Source: Amycolatopsis camponoti (GTDB lineage: Bacteria; Actinomycetota; Actinomycetes; Mycobacteriales; Pseudonocardiaceae). Taken from it: a stretch of 64,000 nucleotides of DNA. Of the stretch, positions 52,340 through 61,051 are shown in pieces. Location: NCBI RefSeq assembly GCF_902497555.1, contig NZ_CABVGP010000001.1, positions 3,514,501 through 3,578,500 of the forward strand. Reading direction: 5' to 3'. The notes under the pieces are model-generated. The model was not told the origin of the DNA. It was given only the letters and a program-made list of their open reading frames with translations, and made no database searches. A program made the position numbers and the translations under genes. Each line of letters starts with the position of its first letter. The stretch's first letter is position 1.

Positions 52340-52846
52340 ATGGAGTACCTCCGGGCGGCCGCCGCGGCGCTGCTCGCCGTGGTGTTCGCCGCCTCGTCGG
52401 TGGCGAAGCTGCGCGACTTCCGCGGGTTCGCGCGGTCGGTGCCCGTGCTGGTGCCGATGCCGGCGAGGTGGGTCCCGCCGGTGTCGGTGGCCGTCGTGGC
52501 CGCCGAAGGGAGCATCGCGGCCCTCGCGGTCGTGCCCGCCACGGCGACGGCGGCGTTCGTCCTCGCTGTCGGCTTGCTGCTGGCTTTCACCGCCGCCATC
52601 GCCGCTTCGCTGCGCCGCGGCCGGCCCGCGCCGTGCCGCTGCTTCGGCGCGGCCGACACTCCGGTCGGACCGCGTCACCTGGCCCGCAACACCGCGCTGG
52701 CCATCTTGGCCGTCCTCGGCGCGCTCGCGCCGGAGCACCTGCCGCCCGTCGCCGGTGCCGCCGTCGCTCTGGCGGCGGGTGTGGTGGCCGCCGTGCTCGT
52801 CATCGCGATGGATGACATCGCCGTCGTGTTCGCAAGGAGTTCCTGA
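52340..52846 (+). CDS. MauE/DoxX-like redox-associated membrane protein
   Basis: A 168-residue membrane protein with four helices. PCRCFG (Cys99, Cys101) is the MauE-family motif, and the AKLRDFRGFARS segment near residue 22 is typical of DoxX/MauE first loops. ATG 52340 has AGGAG 5 bases upstream. It is homologous to the protein at 43103. Its stop overlaps the next start (TGATG), coupling it to the thioredoxin-like partner. Confidence 0.82.
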   Translation: MEYLRAAAAALLAVVFAASSVAKLRDFRGFARSVPVLVPMPARWVPPVSVAVVAAEGSIAALAVVPATATAAFVLAVGLLLAFTAAIAASLRRGRPAPCRCFGAADTPVGPRHLARNTALAILAVLGALAPEHLPPVAGAAVALAAGVVAAVLVIAMDDIAVVFARSS

Positions 52847-53349
52847 TGCCTTTCGTCGTCGCCGCCCTGGTGCTGCTCGGCCTGCTGTGCCTGGTGAACC
52901 TGCTCCTGACCGTCGGGATCCTGCGCCGGATGCGGGCCCAGAGCACCTCGGGTGCCGAGACGCTCTTCGCGCTGCGCCCGGGTTCGGCCATCGGCGAGTT
53001 CACCGCCACCACGACCGACGGCGAGCCGGTCACCACCGCCACGCTGACCGGCACGGTGGCGTTCTTCTCCGCCGACTGCGCGGCCTGTCACGACGCCCTC
53101 CCGGATTTCCTCGCCTACGCCCGCGATCAGGGCCGGGACAACGTCTTCGCCGTCTTCGGCGGCGACGAGCCGGACACCGTGCGCGCGCTCGCCGAGGTCG
53201 CGCGGGTGGTGCCGGCGGACCTCGACGGCGGCCCGGTCGCCGCCGCGTTCCGCAACACCTGGACACCCGCGCTGTACGTGGTGGCCGACGGGCGGGTGGT
53301 CGCGACCGCGGGCCGGGTGCCCGAGCTGCCCGTGCCCGCCGGGCGCTGA
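52846..53349 (+). CDS. Membrane-anchored thioredoxin-like protein
   Basis: A 167-residue protein with one N-terminal transmembrane helix (residues 3-27) and a thioredoxin-like domain. The active site is C78-A-A-C81 (FFSADCAACHDAL), different from CGPC in module 1, which implies a different redox potential. The cis-Pro segment is TPALYVVADG near 142. It is the counterpart of the protein at 43661 and probably helps oxidise or isomerise the six-Cys peptide. Confidence 0.83.
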   Translation: MPFVVAALVLLGLLCLVNLLLTVGILRRMRAQSTSGAETLFALRPGSAIGEFTATTTDGEPVTTATLTGTVAFFSADCAACHDALPDFLAYARDQGRDNVFAVFGGDEPDTVRALAEVARVVPADLDGGPVAAAFRNTWTPALYVVADGRVVATAGRVPELPVPAGR

Positions 53350-53351
53350 CC

Positions 53352-55166
53352 GTGCGCGAACCGGCCCGGCGGATCGGCGCGGACCAGGTGCGGGCGGCGG
53401 CCGCGGCCGCCGCCGTGCTGCTGTGGCGGTCCGGCCCGGCGCGGCTGGCCGGGCTCCTGGTCATGACGGCGGCCGCGGCGACCGCGCCGATCGCCACCGC
53501 CTGGCTGACCAAGCTCGTCCTCGACCGGCTCGTCGGGCACAGCGGCGCGGTCGGCGGCCTCGCGGCGGCGCTGGCGTTCGCCGGGCTCGCCGTCGCCGCG
53601 CTGCCGGTGGTGGTCCACTACGTCCGCGCGCAGATCGGCCGCGCGGCGAGCGCGGTCGCCACCGACCGGCTGTTCGCCGCGCTGGGCCGTCAGGTCGGGT
53701 TGCGCACCTTCGAGGACCCGGCCTACCAGGACCGGTTGCGGCTGGCCCAGGAGAGCTGCGGCCGGGTGCCGGAGATCGTCGACGGCGTCGGCGGCACGCT
53801 CAGCGGAACCCTTTCGCTGGCCGGGTTCCTCGGCTCGCTGCTCGTGCTGAGCCCGGCGATGACCGGCGTCGTGCTGGCCGCCGCGATCCCCGCGCTGCTC
53901 GCCGAACTGCTGCTGGCCCGGCGCCGCGCCGCGGTGGAATGGCGCGTCGAGCGGTTCGCGCGGCGCGAGTTCTTCTACAGCCAGCTGCTCACCGGGGTCG
54001 CCGCCGCGACCGAGATCCGGCTGTTCGCCATCGGGGCGTTCCTGCGCGCCCGGCTGATGGACGAGCGCCGCAGCGCCAACGACGCGCAGCGCCGCATGGA
54101 CGAACGCGAGCTGTGGACCATGGGCGGGCTGACGGCGCTGAGCGCGGCCGTCGCCGGTGCGGGGCTGTGGTGGGCGATCACGTCGGCGGCCGGCGGGTCG
54201 CTCAGCGCCGGCGACGTGTCGATGTTCGTGGCCGCCGTCGCCGGGGTGCAGGGCGCGCTGGGCACTTGTGCGTCGGCGATCGCCAACGGCCAGGCCCGGC
54301 TGCTGTCGTTCGCGCACTACGTCGCCGTGGTCCGCGCGGAGCCCGATCTGCCGAGCGGATCCGGTGCCGCGGCACCGGCGTTGCGGCAGGGGCTCGAGCT
54401 GCGTGACGTGTGGTTCCGGTACAGCGACGAGCACCCGTGGGTGCTGCGCGGGGTGGACCTCACCATCCCGCACGGCGCGGCGGTCGCCCTCGTCGGCCTC
54501 AACGGCGCGGGCAAGAGCACGCTCGTGAAGCTGTTGTGCCGCATGTACGACCCGACGCGCGGGCGGATCCTCTGGGACGGGGTGGACCTGCGCGACCTCC
54601 CGCCCGCGTCGCTGCGCGAGCGGATCAGCGCCGTGTTCCAGGACCACATGAACTACGACATGACCGCGGCCGAGAACATCGGCCTCGGCGAGCTGTCCGC
54701 GCTGGGCGACCGGGACCGGCTGGTGGCCGCCGCGACGCGGGCGGGCGCGCACGACCGGATCGCCGCGCTGCCGCGCGGGTACGACACGCCGTTGACCCGG
54801 ATCTTCGAGCTCGGCGAGGACACCTCGACCGGCGTGGTGCTCTCCGGCGGGCAGTGGCAGCGCCTGGCGCTGGCCCGTTCGCTCGTCCGGGAAGGGCGGG
54901 ACCTGATGATCCTGGACGAGCCGAGCTCCGGTCTCGACCCGGAGGCCGAACACGAGGTGCACGCGCGCATCCGCGAGCACCGGCGGGGCCGCACGAGCCT
55001 GCTCATCTCGCACCGGCTGAGCGCGGTGCGCGACGCCGACCGCATCGCCGTGCTCGAGGACGGCCGGATCGCCGAGCTGGGCACGCACGAAACCCTGCTC
55101 GCCGACGGCCGCGGCTACGCGCGCCTGTTCCGCCTGCAGGCCGACGGCTACCAGGCCGTGCCGTGA
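53352..55166 (+). CDS. ABC exporter (fused permease-ATPase)
   Basis: A 604-residue half-transporter with about six helices in residues 1-320 and an ATPase at 350-600. Walker A is GLNGAGKST near 381, the signature LSGGQWQR near 496, and Walker B LMILDEPSSG near 517. Like its paralogue at 44149 it has no C39 peptidase domain. GTG 53352 follows the thioredoxin-like stop by two bases; the long open frame upstream is shadow. The product most likely exports precursor 2. The stop overlaps the signal peptidase start (GTGA). Confidence 0.88.
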   Translation: MREPARRIGADQVRAAAAAAAVLLWRSGPARLAGLLVMTAAAATAPIATAWLTKLVLDRLVGHSGAVGGLAAALAFAGLAVAALPVVVHYVRAQIGRAASAVATDRLFAALGRQVGLRTFEDPAYQDRLRLAQESCGRVPEIVDGVGGTLSGTLSLAGFLGSLLVLSPAMTGVVLAAAIPALLAELLLARRRAAVEWRVERFARREFFYSQLLTGVAAATEIRLFAIGAFLRARLMDERRSANDAQRRMDERELWTMGGLTALSAAVAGAGLWWAITSAAGGSLSAGDVSMFVAAVAGVQGALGTCASAIANGQARLLSFAHYVAVVRAEPDLPSGSGAAAPALRQGLELRDVWFRYSDEHPWVLRGVDLTIPHGAAVALVGLNGAGKSTLVKLLCRMYDPTRGRILWDGVDLRDLPPASLRERISAVFQDHMNYDMTAAENIGLGELSALGDRDRLVAAATRAGAHDRIAALPRGYDTPLTRIFELGEDTSTGVVLSGGQWQRLALARSLVREGRDLMILDEPSSGLDPEAEHEVHARIREHRRGRTSLLISHRLSAVRDADRIAVLEDGRIAELGTHETLLADGRGYARLFRLQADGYQAVP

Positions 55167-55585
55167 GAGTCCTGGTCCTCGCCGGACTGCTGGCCGCCGT
55201 CGTGGCCCGCCGCGCGCTGATCCTGACCACAGTGGACGGTGCCAGCATGGCCCCGGCCCTGCGCTCCGGCGACCGGGTCCTGGTGCGCCGCACCCGCCGC
55301 CCCCGGCGAGGTCAGGTGGCCCTGCTGCGCTACCCGCCGTTGCCGAGCGGAGCGCCGACGGGGGACCAGTTGCTGCTCAAACGCGTGGTGGCGGTGCCGG
55401 GCGACCGCCTGCGGCCCGCCTGGGCCGACCCGGACGTGCACGGCCTCGGAGGTGCGACGGTGCCCCCGGGCTGCGCTGTCGTCCTGGGTGACAACCGGCC
55501 GTCCAGCTGGGATTCCCGGCACTACGGGTTCGTGCCGCGGGAGCGGCTGGTCGGTGTGGTGGTGCGGCAGGTCTCCCGCGAGTGA
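55163..55585 (+). CDS. S26-family (type I) signal peptidase
   Basis: A 140-residue S26 peptidase. An N-terminal helix (LVLAGLLAAVV) is followed by catalytic Ser28 in DGASMAPAL, Lys73 in LLKRVVAVPGD, and VVLGDNRPSSWDSRHYG. The GTG start overlaps the ABC stop. As the last gene of module 2 it is the expected processing enzyme for precursor 2, cutting after A18-S-A20. The downstream 170 bp contain no recognised gene. Confidence 0.86.
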   Translation: MRVLVLAGLLAAVVARRALILTTVDGASMAPALRSGDRVLVRRTRRPRRGQVALLRYPPLPSGAPTGDQLLLKRVVAVPGDRLRPAWADPDVHGLGGATVPPGCAVVLGDNRPSSWDSRHYGFVPRERLVGVVVRQVSRE

Positions 55586-55758
55586 CCCACCGGAGGGCGC
55601 GGTAGCCGGCGCAGCCTCGGTCGCGCTCGCCTCTTCGGCGAAGACGAGGTCGATCGTGTTCGGGCCGAGCAGGCCCAGGTGGGGCGGCGCTGCCGCGGCC
55701 GATCACCAGGGGGATGCGGCGGGGAATGCGTTCTGCTCGATTGCCGGGACGGGCTCGC

Positions 55759-57240
55759 TCAGCGTGGTTCGCCGAACCAGTTGGTCAAGGCTTCGCGGAG
55801 AGCGGTCGTGTCCGGGGTGCCGTCCGCCGCCCAGGCAACGTAGCCGTCCGGGCGGAGCAGCAACGCGGTCACGCCGGGCGTCTCGGGTAGCCGGCGCAGG
55901 TCGACCCGGTCGCTCCAGCCGTCGGCGACGTCGCCGACTTCTGCGGAGTCGCCCAGATCGGCCAGGACCGGCCTGGGCAGCCGCATGGCGTCTTCCAGGC
56001 CGGGGAGGTCGGGCAGGTATCGCCCCGTCAACGGGTGGGATCGAGGGCCTGCCTCGTAGCGGACGTCCAGGCCTTGCAGCCGGCTTCCCAGCAGGTCGGT
56101 CAGAGTTACGTCGGCCTCGAGCAGCTGGGCGAACAGAGCTCGCATCGCGCGACTGTGCGGGTCCGGTCGCATGATCGCGATCTGCGCGCGGGTGTTCTCC
56201 AGTACTTGTCCGGCGACCGCGTGACGTTCGGTGGTGTAGCTGTCCAGCAACTCCCTCGGCCCCCACCCGTGCACGGTCGCGGCCAGCTTCCACCCGAGGT
56301 TCGCCGCGTCCTGCAGCCCGACGTTCAGGCCTTGGCCGCCGAAAGGCGGGTGTACGTGCGCGGCGTCGCCGGCCAGCAGCACACGGCCGATTCGATAGGT
56401 CGCCGCTTGGCGGGTGTTGTCGGTGAACCTGGCCGCCGATTCGACTTCGCTGACGATCACGTCCGTGCCGCTGACGCGGCGCAGTGCCTCCTGCAGTTCG
56501 GCCCGGGTGACCGGGGCATCGCGGTCGGCGGGCGGTCCGGCGAATTCCACGGTGAGGATCCGGCCGGGTTTCGGTCCGTGGGCGTACAGCCCGCGTTCGG
56601 TGGCGTGCCAGCCGGTCGGTAGCGGCACGGCGGGGTCCAGGGTGAGCGCCGCCTGGTAGCCGGTGGTCAACGGGTCGGTGCCGGGGAATGCGAACTCTGC
56701 GAGTTTGCGAACGGTGCTGCGGCCGCCGTCGCAGCCGACGAGATACGCGCACCGGATGGTTTTCGGGCCACCGCTCGTGCGCACGCGCACCGTCACTTCG
56801 TCCGTGCCCTGACGGAGACCGGTGACCTCGTGGCCGGCCAGCACCGGTATGCCGAGCTCGGCCACCCATGCGCCGAGCAGCCGCTCCAGAGCCTGCTGCG
56901 GCAGGGCTGTGGCGGGCGGGACGTCGAGGGTCGACGCGGGGTTCAGGAGCAACCCCGCGAAGTGCCCACCGAAACGGGCCGGCCGACCGGTGCCGCTGCG
57001 CTCGCGGGTGAACGCGGCGGCTCCATCACCGTATTTCGCTGCTGCTGCGGCGATCCGGGCGCCGAGCCCGCGCCGGGCGAGCAGCTGGTTGCTGCGGCCG
57101 TTGATCCCGCCCGCCTTGAGGGCTTGGTTCTGCTCGGTCAGGCGCTCCAGCACGGTCACGGAAACGCCGGCAAGGCTCAGCTCGGCCGCGAGCAGGAGCC
57201 CGACCGGGCCGGCGCCGGCCACCACCACGTCAATATCCAT
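55759..57240 (-). CDS. FAD-dependent aromatic monooxygenase
   Basis: A 493-residue group A flavoprotein hydroxylase. The FAD-binding GAGPVGLLLAAELSLAG is at residues 9-25, the DG motif GCDGGRSTVRK near 170, and GD motif VLLAGDAAHVHPPFGGQGLNVGLQDAANLGWKLA near 285. It hydroxylates an aromatic or polyketide-like substrate with NAD(P)H and O2; rifampicin- and tetracycline-inactivating enzymes and phenol hydroxylases share this layout. It is divergent from a TetR gene, so an inducible resistance or catabolic role is plausible. Confidence 0.88.
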   Translation of the reverse strand: MDIDVVVAGAGPVGLLLAAELSLAGVSVTVLERLTEQNQALKAGGINGRSNQLLARRGLGARIAAAAAKYGDGAAAFTRERSGTGRPARFGGHFAGLLLNPASTLDVPPATALPQQALERLLGAWVAELGIPVLAGHEVTGLRQGTDEVTVRVRTSGGPKTIRCAYLVGCDGGRSTVRKLAEFAFPGTDPLTTGYQAALTLDPAVPLPTGWHATERGLYAHGPKPGRILTVEFAGPPADRDAPVTRAELQEALRRVSGTDVIVSEVESAARFTDNTRQAATYRIGRVLLAGDAAHVHPPFGGQGLNVGLQDAANLGWKLAATVHGWGPRELLDSYTTERHAVAGQVLENTRAQIAIMRPDPHSRAMRALFAQLLEADVTLTDLLGSRLQGLDVRYEAGPRSHPLTGRYLPDLPGLEDAMRLPRPVLADLGDSAEVGDVADGWSDRVDLRRLPETPGVTALLLRPDGYVAWAADGTPDTTALREALTNWFGEPR

Positions 57241-57268
57241 AAAGTTATGATGGTACTAAAGTTATGAT
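57240..57268. promoter_or_regulatory. Tandem direct repeat in divergent promoter
   Basis: TAAAGTTATGAT occurs at 57240-57251 and 57257-57268 (period 17 bp), touching the monooxygenase start codon and lying upstream of the TetR gene. It is strikingly AT-rich for this genome, and is a likely TetR site or an overlapping promoter. Confidence 0.6.
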
Positions 57269-57301
57269 CGTGTCAAGTTTGGCCCTGGTATGGTTTTGGC
57301 C

Positions 57302-57928
57302 ATGGTCGAAGGACTACGAGAACGCAAGAAGCGGGAGGCCCGGCAGCACATCTCCGATGTCGCGACACGTCTGTTCGCTCAGCGCGGGTTCGAGGCCGTG
57401 ACGGTCGTGGAGATCGCCGAGGCGGCCGGCGTCGCCAAGGCCACGGTGACCAACTACTTCCCGCGCAAGGAGGATCTGCTCCTCGATCTGCAGGCGGAGG
57501 CCGAAAGACTGCTCGTCGACGCCCTTCGGGACCGTCCGCCTGGCCAGTCCGTCGTCGAGGCGGTCCGGGGGTTGATGCACCGGCTACTGGATCAGCGGCA
57601 CGCGCTGTCCACCGCCGCGCCGGGCATGGCGAAGTTCGGTCACTTGATCGCGAAGAGCCCCGCGCTGCTCTCGCGTGCCCGGGAACAACGCGAATGCCTG
57701 GAATCGGCGGTAGCCCGCCAGTTGAGCGAGGAAACCGGCGATCCGATCCGCGCCGACCTGGTCGCCCGCCTGCTCCTGGCCGCGGCGACCACCGTTGTGG
57801 TGAGCTCCATGCGAAGGCTCATAGCCGGCGAACCGGCCTCGACTGTCGCCACGGATCAGAGGCAGGTGATCGACGAGGCGTTCGACCTGCTGAGCGACGG
57901 GATCGGCACCTTCGGCGGCAGCACCTGA
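57302..57928 (+). CDS. TetR-family transcriptional regulator
   Basis: A 208-residue TetR protein. The HTH is VTVVEIAEAAGVAKATVTNYFPRKEDLLLDLQ (residues about 30-62). Two ATGs (57290, 57302) are possible and neither has a clear ribosome binding site; 57302 gives MVEGLRERKKREARQ, a standard family start. It is divergent from the FAD monooxygenase and should repress it. Its 3' end is 32 bp from the convergent TetR gene at 57961. Confidence 0.87.
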   Translation: MVEGLRERKKREARQHISDVATRLFAQRGFEAVTVVEIAEAAGVAKATVTNYFPRKEDLLLDLQAEAERLLVDALRDRPPGQSVVEAVRGLMHRLLDQRHALSTAAPGMAKFGHLIAKSPALLSRAREQRECLESAVARQLSEETGDPIRADLVARLLLAAATTVVVSSMRRLIAGEPASTVATDQRQVIDEAFDLLSDGIGTFGGST

Positions 57929-57960
57929 CCACCCTCGGCTGTGCGCTCCCAAGCAGGACG

Positions 57961-58593
57961 CTAACCGTCGACGGTTCGGCGGTCCGCATCTGGCTGGCCG
58001 GTGCGATTCAGGAGGCCGGTGAGGTAAATATCAGCCTGGCGTCGGGCGGTGGCTTTCCAGTTCGGGACGTGGGGGAGACCCTGCGCCAGCAACGCGCCGA
58101 AGCTGACGATGTCGGCTCTGGTCGCGTCGGCCCGGATCGTGCCGTCGTCCCGTCCTTGTTCGAGGATCGAGCCCAGTGTCCGGTGGGTTTCGTCCCGGAG
58201 CGCGACGGTCGCCTGGTCGCTGGGTGCCGGGCCACCGTGCATCGGGAGCACGAGGTCCGCTCCGTGCTCGATGGTTCGCTCGAGGAAGAAGCGGATCCTT
58301 TCGATCGGTGGTCCGTCGAGGGCGGCGGCCCGGCGGGCGGTCTCCAGCACCAGCTGGAAGGACCGGTGCGTCAAGGCTCCGAGCAGCGCGTCCCGCGAGG
58401 GGTAGTGGCGGTAGACGGTCCCGACGCCGACCCCGGCGTCCGCCGCGATGGTGGCCATCGGGACCGCGGTCCCTTCCCGGCGGACCGCTGCGGCGGCCGC
58501 CGCCAAGACCCGGTCGCGGTTGTCGATCGCGTCCCGCCGCAGCTCCCGCTGCCTGCCGGGGCCGCCTCTGCTCTCGCTCACGGCTCCGATCAT
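57961..58593 (-). CDS. TetR-family transcriptional regulator
   Basis: A 210-residue TetR protein. The HTH is VPMATIAADAGVGVGTVYRHYPSRDALLGALT (residues about 44-75). The start could be ATG 58593 or GTG 58581. It is divergent from the esterase gene at 58742, with a perfect 16-bp palindrome between, so it probably represses that gene and perhaps the cupin gene after it. Confidence 0.88.
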   Translation of the reverse strand: MIGAVSESRGGPGRQRELRRDAIDNRDRVLAAAAAAVRREGTAVPMATIAADAGVGVGTVYRHYPSRDALLGALTHRSFQLVLETARRAAALDGPPIERIRFFLERTIEHGADLVLPMHGGPAPSDQATVALRDETHRTLGSILEQGRDDGTIRADATRADIVSFGALLAQGLPHVPNWKATARRQADIYLTGLLNRTGQPDADRRTVDG

Positions 58594-58635
58594 CGCAGTT
58601 CGGCGCTTCGCCGGAGTCGTTGACAGCCGATTAGC

Positions 58636-58651
58636 CGGACGATATCGTCCG
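58636..58651. promoter_or_regulatory. Perfect 16-bp palindrome, TetR operator
   Basis: CGGACGATATCGTCCG is fully symmetric and sits midway between the TetR start (58593) and the esterase start (58742). It is the likely binding site of the adjacent TetR. Confidence 0.72.
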
Positions 58652-58741
58652 TTTATCGCGACTGAGTGTCGTCGAGCCGCGTGTCCTGGCCCCGATCACC
58701 GTCGATCCGGTCCGTACGATTCTCCGGAAAGCAGGACCGTT

Positions 58742-59692
58742 GTGACGTTCACCGTCGACCCTCAGGTCGCCGCGATCCTGGCCCCGATGGCCGAAGCCAT
58801 GGCCGCCGCACCGCACCCCGCCGTCGGCGACGTCGCGACCCGGCGCGTCGCGTTGGAAGCGATGATGGCCGAGACCGCGGCGCTGCAGCCCACCCCGGCC
58901 GACGTGACGGCCACCGACTTCCACGCGGTCGCCGGGGACGGCGCGAAGGTGCTGCTGCGCTGGTACGCCAAGGACGGCGCCGCCCCGGGCTCGGCCGCGT
59001 TGTACCTGCACGGCGGCGGGATGATCCTGGGCAGCGTCGCGCTCTACGACGCGCCGATCGCCCGGTACGTGTCCGCGAGCGGCGTGCCGATGCTGGCCGT
59101 CGACTACCGGCTCGCGCCCGAACACCCCGACCCCACACCGGTCGAGGACGTCTACACCGGACTGAAGTGGCTCCACGACCACGCCGCCGAACTCGGCGTC
59201 GACCCGGCCCGGATCGCGGTGATGGGGGACAGCGCCGGCGGCGGCCTGGCCGCCGGGGTGACACTGCTGGCCCGCGACCGCGGCGGGCCGGCGGTGGCCC
59301 GCCAGATCCTCGTCTTCCCGATGCTCGACGACCGCACGACGACGCCGGACCCGGAGCTGGTCCCGTTCGCGACCTGGACCTACGAGGACAACGTCACCGG
59401 GTGGTCGGCGCTGCTCGGTGACCGGGCCGGCGGCGCCGACGTCTCGCCGTACGCCGCCGCGGCGCGGGCGAACGACCTCTCGGGCTTGCCACCGACGTAC
59501 CTCGAGGTGGGCCAGCTCGACATCTTCCGCGACGAAGACCTCGACTACGCCCGGCGGCTCGGTGCGGCCGGGGTCGACGTGGAGTTCCACCTGCACCCCG
59601 GGGTGCCGCACGAGTTCGAAACGTTCGCCTGGGACACCGACGTCGCGCGCCGCGCGGTCGCCGACCGCCTGCGTGTCCTCGGTTCCCTCTGA
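58742..59692 (+). CDS. Alpha/beta hydrolase, hormone-sensitive-lipase-type esterase
   Basis: A 316-residue esterase of the HSL (family IV) group. The oxyanion-hole motif YLHGGGMILGS is near residue 90, the nucleophile elbow GDSAGGG near 162, a candidate acid Asp in EVGQLDIFRDE near 260, and the His in GVPHEFETF near 291. The GTG start at 58742 has AGGA about 5 bases upstream; the longer open frame is rejected. It is controlled most likely by the divergent TetR. A cupin gene follows 26 bp downstream. Confidence 0.88.
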   Translation: MTFTVDPQVAAILAPMAEAMAAAPHPAVGDVATRRVALEAMMAETAALQPTPADVTATDFHAVAGDGAKVLLRWYAKDGAAPGSAALYLHGGGMILGSVALYDAPIARYVSASGVPMLAVDYRLAPEHPDPTPVEDVYTGLKWLHDHAAELGVDPARIAVMGDSAGGGLAAGVTLLARDRGGPAVARQILVFPMLDDRTTTPDPELVPFATWTYEDNVTGWSALLGDRAGGADVSPYAAAARANDLSGLPPTYLEVGQLDIFRDEDLDYARRLGAAGVDVEFHLHPGVPHEFETFAWDTDVARRAVADRLRVLGSL

Positions 59693-59718
59693 CTGTCCAT
59701 TTCGAACGGAGCCACCCG

Positions 59719-60186
59719 ATGAGCATGGCCTACCTCGCCCAGCCCGACCAGCAGCAGAAACTGGAGTGGCTCGACGGCGGCACGCTGTCGATCCTGCTCG
59801 ACAGCGCGGCCACCGACGGCCGGCTGATGGTCGGCCGGTTCGACGTCGCCAAGGGGGAGGCGCCGCCGTTTCACCTGCACACCAGGGAAGACGAAGTCTT
59901 CATGCTCATCAAGGGCACCGCGCTGGTCTGGGTGGGCGAGGAGGAGATGGAGCTCGCGGAGGGTGGCATCGTCTTCCTGCCCAAGAACATCCCGCACGCC
60001 TACCGCATCACGTCCGCGACGGCGGACCTGCTGATGATCAACACCCCGGCGGGCATCGAGGGCATGTTCCGCCACGCCGGCCGCGACCGGGCCGAACCCC
60101 GGCCGGACGGTTTCGAGATCTCGCCGGCCCGGATGGCCGAGGCGGCGGAGAAGTTCGGGAACGTCATCGTCGGACCGCCGCGCTGA
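59719..60186 (+). CDS. Cupin-domain protein
   Basis: A 155-residue single-domain cupin. PPFHLHTREDEVFMLIKGTALVWVG near residues 49-73 gives the first motif with metal ligands (H-x-H, E), and PKNIPHAYRI near 93 the second. It may be a quercetinase-like dioxygenase, an isomerase or a small-ligand binder; the sequence does not decide. It is probably cotranscribed with the esterase (26-bp gap, GGAG before ATG). Confidence 0.83.
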   Translation: MSMAYLAQPDQQQKLEWLDGGTLSILLDSAATDGRLMVGRFDVAKGEAPPFHLHTREDEVFMLIKGTALVWVGEEEMELAEGGIVFLPKNIPHAYRITSATADLLMINTPAGIEGMFRHAGRDRAEPRPDGFEISPARMAEAAEKFGNVIVGPPR

Positions 60187-60324
60187 CCCCGATCTCCGGT
60201 CGACGATCCGCTGAGCGCTGCCGCGGCTGAGCCGGGTCCCACGGCTCCTGCTGGTCCTCGGTGGAGAACTGCCGTAGCACGGCCTCGTCGTCGATGCTGC
60301 CCTGCGGATCAACGAGGCTTTAAA

Positions 60325-60375
60325 ATGCGCAGCACGCATAAGTTGCGCGAGACGAACACCTTGCGTGATACGCAA
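60325..60375. promoter_or_regulatory. Two TGCG-N5-CGCA palindromes before TetR gene
   Basis: ATGCGCAGCACGCAT (60325-60339) and TTGCGTGATACGCAA (60361-60375) share TGCG-N5-CGCA symmetry and lie 36 bp apart, just upstream of the TetR start. They are likely autoregulatory operators. Confidence 0.65.
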
Positions 60376-60396
60376 TATCTTTGTACGGTCGTCGGC

Positions 60397-61017
60397 ATGA
60401 CCGATTCGCTGGACACGACCCCTCGGCGCCGTCGACGGGACCAGCAGCGCGACGAGACCCGCCGGGATCTCGCGCTCACGGCGTTCCGGATCGCCACGAG
60501 CCGTGGCCTGGCCAACGTGCGGGTACCGGAGATCGCCGCAGCGGCGGGCGTCTCGCCTCGCACGTTCAACAACTACTTCCACAGCAAGGAAGAGGCGATC
60601 GTGTGGCCGGCCGCGCAGCACGCCGCGAGCATGGCGAGCCTGCTGCGCGACCGCCCGGCCGGCGAGCCGCTCGGCGACGCGTTGGTCGCCGCCGTCGTCG
60701 CGCTCTACGGGCCGGAGGCGGGTCAAGAGTTGCCGGCCGACTGGCTGGGGGACTTCCGCGACCTGGTCGCAGCGGAGCCGTCGCTGCACGGCGAGTACCT
60801 GCGGGCGGCCTCGACCGCCGAGCGCGCGCTGGCCGACGCCGTCGCCGAGCGGATGGGTGCCCCGGCCGGACAACTGCGGGCGCGGGTGGTGGCCGGGATG
60901 GTGGTCGGGGCCGAGCGCGCCGCCGTCATGCACTGGATGCAGACCCGCGACGGCTCGCTGGCCGACACCGTCCGTACCGCGGTGCTGCAGGCAACCGCCA
61001 GCCTGGGCGATGCGTAG
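60397..61017 (+). CDS. TetR-family transcriptional regulator
   Basis: A 206-residue TetR protein. The HTH is VRVPEIAAAAGVSPRTFNNYFHSKEEAIVWPA (residues about 40-72). ATG 60397 is preferred over the open frame extending through the operators. It precedes the amidohydrolase gene by 34 bp on the same strand, so it probably controls itself and that enzyme as one unit. Confidence 0.88.
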   Translation: MTDSLDTTPRRRRRDQQRDETRRDLALTAFRIATSRGLANVRVPEIAAAAGVSPRTFNNYFHSKEEAIVWPAAQHAASMASLLRDRPAGEPLGDALVAAVVALYGPEAGQELPADWLGDFRDLVAAEPSLHGEYLRAASTAERALADAVAERMGAPAGQLRARVVAGMVVGAERAAVMHWMQTRDGSLADTVRTAVLQATASLGDA

Positions 61018-61051
61018 TGGCCCCCGCCGACCTGAGGGGAGACCGAGCCGC

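Noticed and set aside
55590..55705. Minus-strand protein-like stretch PHLGLLGPNTIDLVFAEE after the second signal peptidase gene
   Set aside because: Short, without start or stop context, and its frame continues antisense into the peptidase gene; could be a remnant but is not supportable.
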